A stretch of 9,556 nucleotides of DNA from assembly GCA_023410675.1 (NCBI GenBank), contig JAEYPM010000001.1, forward strand, positions 1-9,556, written 5' to 3'. The position numbers were made by a program, and so were the translations under genes. Within the stretch, counting starts at the first letter, position 1. Every line of letters starts with the position of its first letter. Origin of the DNA: Bacillota bacterium. GTDB lineage: Bacteria; Bacillota; Clostridia; Lachnospirales; Cellulosilyticaceae. The notes beneath the pieces are model-generated. The model worked only from the letters and a program-made list of their open reading frames with translations, was not told where the DNA came from and did not search any database. Positions 5,515 to 9,556 of this stretch are shown here, one piece after another.

Positions 5515-5961
5515 TTATAAGCAAATGTTCAAATCATTAGTGCCTATCTCTTTCAAGAATACTTCTTCATTGGTATTAATTATCCTTTTTATTTTAAATA
5601 TTTGGACTTTACTAAGCGGTGGAGTGAATTTAATTGTACCCTCTAAAAATTCGTTATTAATAATTTTATTATATAACTCTTTAATAAATATAGACCATTC
5701 TTTTAGATTATTAACCTCATTCTTATCTTGCAAATATCTAACTCCATCAGCAGCATAAAATACCATTAATGCAGTACTTAATTGGCAACAGTCTTTCTGA
5801 ATAATTTTTCTTGGTATCTCAAAACCATTATCCCAATTATAATTATATGCATATATATGCAATATTTCAGAGTCAACAATTTCATCTAGTTGTCCTATTA
5901 CTTCACTTATATCTTTATCATATAACATTTGTTTAACGAGTTCTTCAACATTCTTATCCAT
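5515..5961 (-). CDS. DUF4274-like protein, candidate immunity protein to the adjacent toxin
   Basis: The 148-residue, soluble, acidic product has no signal peptide or membrane segment. Residues about 33-78 carry ILHIYAYNYNWDNGFEIPRK, then C58-C59-Q-L-S-T-A and ALMVFYAADGVRYL. This pattern of a Trp-Asp-aspartate loop, a Cys and a TALxxFYxADG helix resembles the DUF4274 family. That family is of unknown biochemical role; my recall is from the pattern only. The gene starts 12 nt after the toxin stop, and its AGGAG site (5969-5973) follows the stop directly, so it is very likely translationally coupled. Single-domain proteins at this position in polymorphic toxin operons are usually the specific inhibitor of the C-terminal toxin domain. 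The immunity role is an inference from position. Confidence 0.72.
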   Translation of the reverse strand: MDKNVEELVKQMLYDKDISEVIGQLDEIVDSEILHIYAYNYNWDNGFEIPRKIIQKDCCQLSTALMVFYAADGVRYLQDKNEVNNLKEWSIFIKELYNKIINNEFLEGTIKFTPPLSKVQIFKIKRIINTNEEVFLKEIGTNDLNICL

Positions 5962-5973
5962 TTATACACTCCT

Positions 5974-8883
5974 TTACTTAATTCTTTCTAAACTTCTTTG
6001 CCATAAATCAACTGTTGCTCCTTGGCTTGGATATAATGGTAATCCGCTTTGCTGTAGTTTCTTTAAATTAATCTGTAAATCCAATACCTGTTGTTGTAAT
6101 ATGTTGGTGCTTTGTGTTATATCAATTGCATCTAATTGAGTTTTAACAAATTCATTATATGTAGAATGGTAACCTCTATGCCTTGACATAGTACTGATGT
6201 CATCAGCAGGTGTTCTTAAAAACAATCCATTTGATGCATCATCCAAATCCATACCAATCTTTTGTATAACTGGATGGTCTGCCATCTCTGCTGGGATAAC
6301 ATGCTGTGCTTGATACCCTGACCACTTAGTATTTCTAGGTAATTCCATTGATTCCATCATATTCTTACCTAATTTAGTAGAGTCTCCACCAGTCACAACA
6401 CCCTCTTGACCTGGTATTAATCTAGCCTGTGAGCCTCCCTCTATAACCTCATCAACATTAGCTCCTATCCCCTCTAATTCTTTTGCATATGTTGGTGGAA
6501 TATCACTATTCACTGCGGTTTTCAAGTAAGATTGGTACAATTCATCACCTGATAATTTACGCCCATTTCTAATACTATATAAATATAATTCATCTGCTTC
6601 AGCTATCTTTTTCTTTGCTGCTTCATCAAGTTCTACATCTGGTACATCTACTCCTTTCATTACCAGTCCACCTATAACATCAGCAACTAATAGAGCAGTT
6701 CTTATTTTTGCCTCATCATAATTATATCTGTACATGGATATTCCAATATTTGCAAACTCTAGGGTTCCTGCTATAATAGGGTGACCTGTAAATGCTGCGA
6801 TTGTGCCAAGACCATCTATAATCTCCTGAACGGCATCATGATAATACTCTGTATTTGTCTTCTTCTGCCTGTTTATCAGCTTATCCATTTCTATTTGCTG
6901 ACAAAGTAAAGTCATCGCTTGTCCTTCTGTCATTTTTAGCTCTGGGTACTCTTTTTCCATCTTATTTTTTAATTCCCATGCTACTTTTGATAATTCTGGA
7001 TCTGGCCATATATTCATCCTTTGGTTTCTATAATATCCTTTTTCTCCTTTCTTAATTGCATATTCTCTAGTAGCCTTTTCAAATATTTCACTGTCTATAT
7101 ATTGCTTTCCTGCATACTCTATGTACTCTAGCTTAAAACTGTAGGTGACTGTTCGTTCTTCTACACTATTTGGATCTTCCATGTACTGAAAGGTTGTTGT
7201 TAAAGTTACAGTGTCTCCATCTATAGACATGTTCCCTATTAGCCCTGTGTCCATCATGGCAACAGAATCATCAAACATAATATACTTGCCTTCTATAATA
7301 TCCTTTTCTATATTCTCATCTCTTACATATTTAGGTTTTATTCCCTTGTCACATATCTCTTCTAATTTATTTACCAAATAAGACTCATTATCTCTTCTAA
7401 AATCAAAGTCGTTGTAATATTCATCGCGATATCCATATAAGTTTAAAAACAAGTCCATTGCAGCAACGTATTCTTTAGAAGTTGTATTGTCATAAAAACC
7501 TTTTTCATTTTTCAGGTCAATGATTCCTGCTTGAGCTAGCTTATATTTTACTCTTTGAATATTATGACCATTTGGGGCTAAGTGTCCATAAGGTTTCATA
7601 TACCAGTCCATAAATTTTTCATAAGAAGTTGTTTCTGGAATTAAATAGTTATAGGCTCTATAACAATCATAATACTCTGCTGTTGCTTCATAGTAATTTT
7701 CTTCTGTCACTTCTATTTTCCCAAGTGCCGCTTCTTTTCTTTCTTCCCACCACTTAGGAATAGGTGCATCTTTTATGTCTTTCCCTTGTTTTTCTAAACT
7801 TAGCCAGTATAAAAGGAGCTTTTTTTGATCTTCTTTATCTATATTGCCTAATAGCTCATAGCTTGTATTATATCCTTTAGTTGCTACATACAGCTCTATA
7901 GCACTATTATAATCTTCTTCATTTACTAAGTCACCTTCAAATTCAAATGTTATATCATGAAAATTATTTTTTACTTTACCATTACACTCTTTGAGTAAGA
8001 GTTTAATATATTGATCTGTTTCTTCAGCTTCCAAATTACCTATTCCATTTGTTTTAGGAAGTATAACTCCATTAATAATAATAGCTTGCTCAATAATACC
8101 ATAAGGGGCTCCTAGTTCTTCTAATTTATCTAGCACCCACTGTGGCTGACCTTGTCCTGATGCCCTATAGTTGTTTAGGATTGATGTATACATTTCTATA
8201 TCTTTAGCATTTTGCTCTAGCTCTTTTACATGCTTTCTAGCATCCTCTTCATTTCTTATAGTTACTCCTCTAACATCTGTATAGCTTGGCAAAATTTTTG
8301 ATTCAACCTCTTTTTTTATAACTCCATTTGGTGCTCCTAATTCTTCTAATTTATCTAACACCCACTGTGGTTCACCTTGCCCTGATGACCTATAGTTATT
8401 AAGAATAGCTGTATACATCTCTATTTCTTCTGCATTTTGTTCAAGTTCAGTAACATACTTTATAGCATCTGTTTCACTTTTTATCTCTATGTCTTGAAGA
8501 GATGTATTTCTTAATGGAGTAGCTATCTTATCACTAATCTTGCTTCCTGTCTTACCTCCTACAGTAGCTTTATCTTGTGTAACAACTGCTCTTGCTTCTC
8601 TTTCTCCTTCTCTATACATTTGCACTGCATTTCTAAGTCCTGATACTAAGCTTTGATTTCTTTCTTCTAATTCTCGTGATGAATTAAGTATATTATTTAT
8701 ATCTGACCTTATAGCATTTATTCTATTTATTACACTGCTGTACTCTCTGTATTTTGAAGCCATTTTGTCTAATTCATTGAGGATACTACGGCAATCTGAA
8801 TTGCAGCAGCTTACTAAATCTCTTCCCGTCCTGTTTAATACACTGGCCGTTTCTGTTAGTAAATCTGTATCAACAGTACACAC
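5974..8883 (-). CDS. Type VII-type polymorphic toxin with C-terminal AHH/HNH-like nuclease
   Basis: Start is GTG 8883; there is no in-frame ATG before the upstream gene, and a G-rich GAGGGGAGTGGGG lies just upstream. The 969 residues divide as follows. About 5-100 is Esx/LXG-like helical hairpin ending AVQMYREGEREA, with Y90-x3-E94 resembling the type VII YxxxD/E signal and unusual cysteines C26, C27, C31. A short linker follows, then two tandem repeats, 132-189 and 207-264, 74% identical. An unrecognised middle spans about 280-690, with a Trp/Tyr-rich helical part and a beta-rich part at 548-592. A hydrophobic pre-toxin segment spans about 690-742. The nuclease, about 837-915, shows W854, A859-Q860-H861-V-I-P, H870-P, IGMDLDDASNGLF, SRHRGYH and Y909-N910. 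This is the AHH family pattern of the HNH/Endo VII fold, with Gln in place of the first His. Target nucleic acid is unknown. Followed by its candidate immunity gene and preceded by a WXG partner. Confidence 0.85.
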   Translation of the reverse strand: MCTVDTDLLTETASVLNRTGRDLVSCCNSDCRSILNELDKMASKYREYSSVINRINAIRSDINNILNSSRELEERNQSLVSGLRNAVQMYREGEREARAVVTQDKATVGGKTGSKISDKIATPLRNTSLQDIEIKSETDAIKYVTELEQNAEEIEMYTAILNNYRSSGQGEPQWVLDKLEELGAPNGVIKKEVESKILPSYTDVRGVTIRNEEDARKHVKELEQNAKDIEMYTSILNNYRASGQGQPQWVLDKLEELGAPYGIIEQAIIINGVILPKTNGIGNLEAEETDQYIKLLLKECNGKVKNNFHDITFEFEGDLVNEEDYNSAIELYVATKGYNTSYELLGNIDKEDQKKLLLYWLSLEKQGKDIKDAPIPKWWEERKEAALGKIEVTEENYYEATAEYYDCYRAYNYLIPETTSYEKFMDWYMKPYGHLAPNGHNIQRVKYKLAQAGIIDLKNEKGFYDNTTSKEYVAAMDLFLNLYGYRDEYYNDFDFRRDNESYLVNKLEEICDKGIKPKYVRDENIEKDIIEGKYIMFDDSVAMMDTGLIGNMSIDGDTVTLTTTFQYMEDPNSVEERTVTYSFKLEYIEYAGKQYIDSEIFEKATREYAIKKGEKGYYRNQRMNIWPDPELSKVAWELKNKMEKEYPELKMTEGQAMTLLCQQIEMDKLINRQKKTNTEYYHDAVQEIIDGLGTIAAFTGHPIIAGTLEFANIGISMYRYNYDEAKIRTALLVADVIGGLVMKGVDVPDVELDEAAKKKIAEADELYLYSIRNGRKLSGDELYQSYLKTAVNSDIPPTYAKELEGIGANVDEVIEGGSQARLIPGQEGVVTGGDSTKLGKNMMESMELPRNTKWSGYQAQHVIPAEMADHPVIQKIGMDLDDASNGLFLRTPADDISTMSRHRGYHSTYNEFVKTQLDAIDITQSTNILQQQVLDLQINLKKLQQSGLPLYPSQGATVDLWQRSLERIK
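8092..8265 (-). repeat. Toxin stalk repeat, copy 2
   Basis: Encodes residues 207-264. It shares 43 of 58 residues with copy 1, including ELEQNA, EMYT, SGQG and PQWVLDKLEELGAP. Confidence 0.85.
8317..8490 (-). repeat. Toxin stalk repeat, copy 1
   Basis: Encodes residues 132-189, offset from copy 2 by 75 residues. DNA similarity is also high, which points to a fairly recent duplication within the gene. Confidence 0.85.
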
Positions 8884-8927
8884 ACCATCCCCACTCCCCT
8901 CTTTTTCATTTCTATAGTCACACCTAT

Positions 8928-9215
8928 TTATCTCCTTTTGCTTTTCGCTTTTTCCTTCTTCTCTTTCATATCTCTTTCTGCTGACTGTATCGCATTATCT
9001 AATGAAGACAATTTGCTTTTTGCACTTTCTGCTTGCATTTTTATTTTTTTGCATAAGTTAGGTGGCCCTTGGTAGGCACCTTTAAATGCTTTTTGACCTG
9101 ATCCTTCCCACTTACTATAAAGCCTGTTTGTCTGCTGGTTATCATTTATTGGTTTATTTTCAGCTTTTTCTATAATCCGAGTAAGCTTATTGCCTATACT
9201 TGCCACACCCGCCAT
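8928..9215 (-). CDS. WXG100-like small helical partner of the toxin
   Basis: This 95-residue protein has two predicted helices (about 3-33 and 53-92) joined by a turn with W36-E37-G38 and F44 (WEGSGQKAFKGAY), the hallmark layout of Esx/WXG100 proteins. The second helix ends in a very basic tail (KEKKEKAKSKRR), which is unusual for secreted WXG100 proteins and could bind an acidic surface or nucleic acid. No signal peptide is present. It starts at ATG 9215 with AAGGTGAT just upstream, and it lies 44 nt before the toxin start on the same strand. By analogy with LXG-associated Lap proteins it would bind the toxin's N-terminal helices and present them to the secretion ATPase. A toxin-specific chaperone with no secretion role is an alternative. 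The family match is by motif only. Confidence 0.7.
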   Translation of the reverse strand: MAGVASIGNKLTRIIEKAENKPINDNQQTNRLYSKWEGSGQKAFKGAYQGPPNLCKKIKMQAESAKSKLSSLDNAIQSAERDMKEKKEKAKSKRR

Positions 9216-9266
9216 CTTATCACCTTACTTTCTTACCTTAAATGTCCTATCTCTAAGTAAAAGTAT

Positions 9267-9556
9267 TTAATTGTTAAGATCATCATACATAGAGCCTCTT
9301 ACTGTAATCCCTATGGTATCGAGTAAATTGCCCCCTTTAATTCCTTTTATTGTATAAGCCTTTTCGTATGGCTTAAATTCAAAGTCGTCTATCCATGCAC
9401 TGATGACATAGTTGCCATCTTTCATATTTGGATAGGTAAATACATAGTTATTGTCTGGATTAACTGTTATGGTAACAGTCGTTTCTTCTTCTATCCTGTA
9501 GATGGCTCCTTCTTTAATGTATTCTCTATATAAATATTTATCTTTACTGTCATTTG
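9267..9556 (-). CDS. Unrecognised protein, C-terminal part (cut by window edge)
   Basis: An open frame of 95 codons enters from the right edge and ends with TAA at 9267-9269. The visible part alternates short beta-strand-like stretches (EEETTVTITV, NYVFTYPNMK, NYVISAWIDD, KAYTIKGIKG, IGITVRGSMY), which suggests a beta-sandwich or similar all-beta domain. There are no cysteines, membrane segments or catalytic motif that I recognise. The stop is 51 bp before the WXG-like gene on the same strand with no obvious terminator between, so it is probably the preceding gene of the same operon. It could be a surface-exposed or secreted accessory protein. The N-terminus, and thus any signal peptide or lipobox, is outside the window. 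Confidence 0.65.
   Translation of the reverse strand, partial: NDSKDKYLYREYIKEGAIYRIEEETTVTITVNPDNNYVFTYPNMKDGNYVISAWIDDFEFKPYEKAYTIKGIKGGNLLDTIGITVRGSMYDDLNN

Noticed and set aside
5525..5758. Rightward 77-residue hydrophobic frame opposite the immunity gene
   Set aside because: Antisense shadow of the DUF4274-like gene; its hydrophobicity follows from the opposite strand's codons and it lacks a ribosome site.
6855..7055. Rightward 66-residue hydrophobic frame inside the toxin gene
   Set aside because: Antisense shadow of a long coding frame with no independent signals.
8092..8490. CRISPR or regulatory repeat array
   Set aside because: Only two copies, in frame inside a coding gene, differing mostly at conservative codon positions: a protein repeat.
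8590..8883. Calling the toxin N-terminus a canonical LXG domain
   Set aside because: Helical and with a Y-x3-E motif, but shorter and without the LXG signature I would need; described as Esx/LXG-like instead.

Overview
The window looks like an accessory, IS-littered stretch of a low-GC Gram-positive genome, probably a gut or rumen Clostridia/Lachnospiraceae-type Firmicute. The basis is AT-rich DNA, strong AGGAGG-type ribosome binding sites, a LytTR-type response-regulator start, and a type VII (Esx/WXG100-dependent) style polymorphic toxin locus. No rRNA, tRNA or CRISPR array was seen.

Left part (1-2236): the right end of an IS66-family element (about 1-127) has cut off the 3' end of a leftward AraC-family regulator gene. 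That gene is divergent from a rightward gene for a cytoplasmic right-handed beta-helix (pectate-lyase-like) protein. The pair looks like a small carbohydrate-response unit whose regulator has lost the end of its DNA-binding domain.

Middle part (2237-4891) is a scrapyard of mobile DNA. It holds a 5' fragment of a response-regulator gene (about 48% GC against about 25% in the DNA just upstream), a complete-looking IS256-family element without a recognisable target duplication, and a 713-bp IS3-family deletion derivative. The IS3 copy keeps both ends, orfA and the frameshift site but has lost the catalytic half of orfB. One end of it supplies the stop codon of a small ribbon-helix-helix-like gene (4884-5267).

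Right part (5372-9556) is a leftward operon: the 3' end of an unrecognised gene, then a 95-aa WXG-motif helical-hairpin protein, a 969-aa polymorphic toxin, and a 148-aa DUF4274-like candidate immunity protein. The toxin has an Esx-like N-terminal helical region with a Y-x3-E signal-like motif, two 74%-identical tandem repeats, a long middle, a hydrophobic pre-toxin segment and a C-terminal AHH/HNH-type nuclease domain. The immunity start codon lies 12 nt after the toxin stop. The inferred system is contact-dependent interbacterial antagonism: the small WXG protein escorts the toxin to a type VII secretion machine encoded elsewhere, the nuclease attacks DNA or RNA in the target cell, and the last gene protects the producer. 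The toxin does not show a textbook LXG domain, so the targeting pair is the most interesting part of the window.
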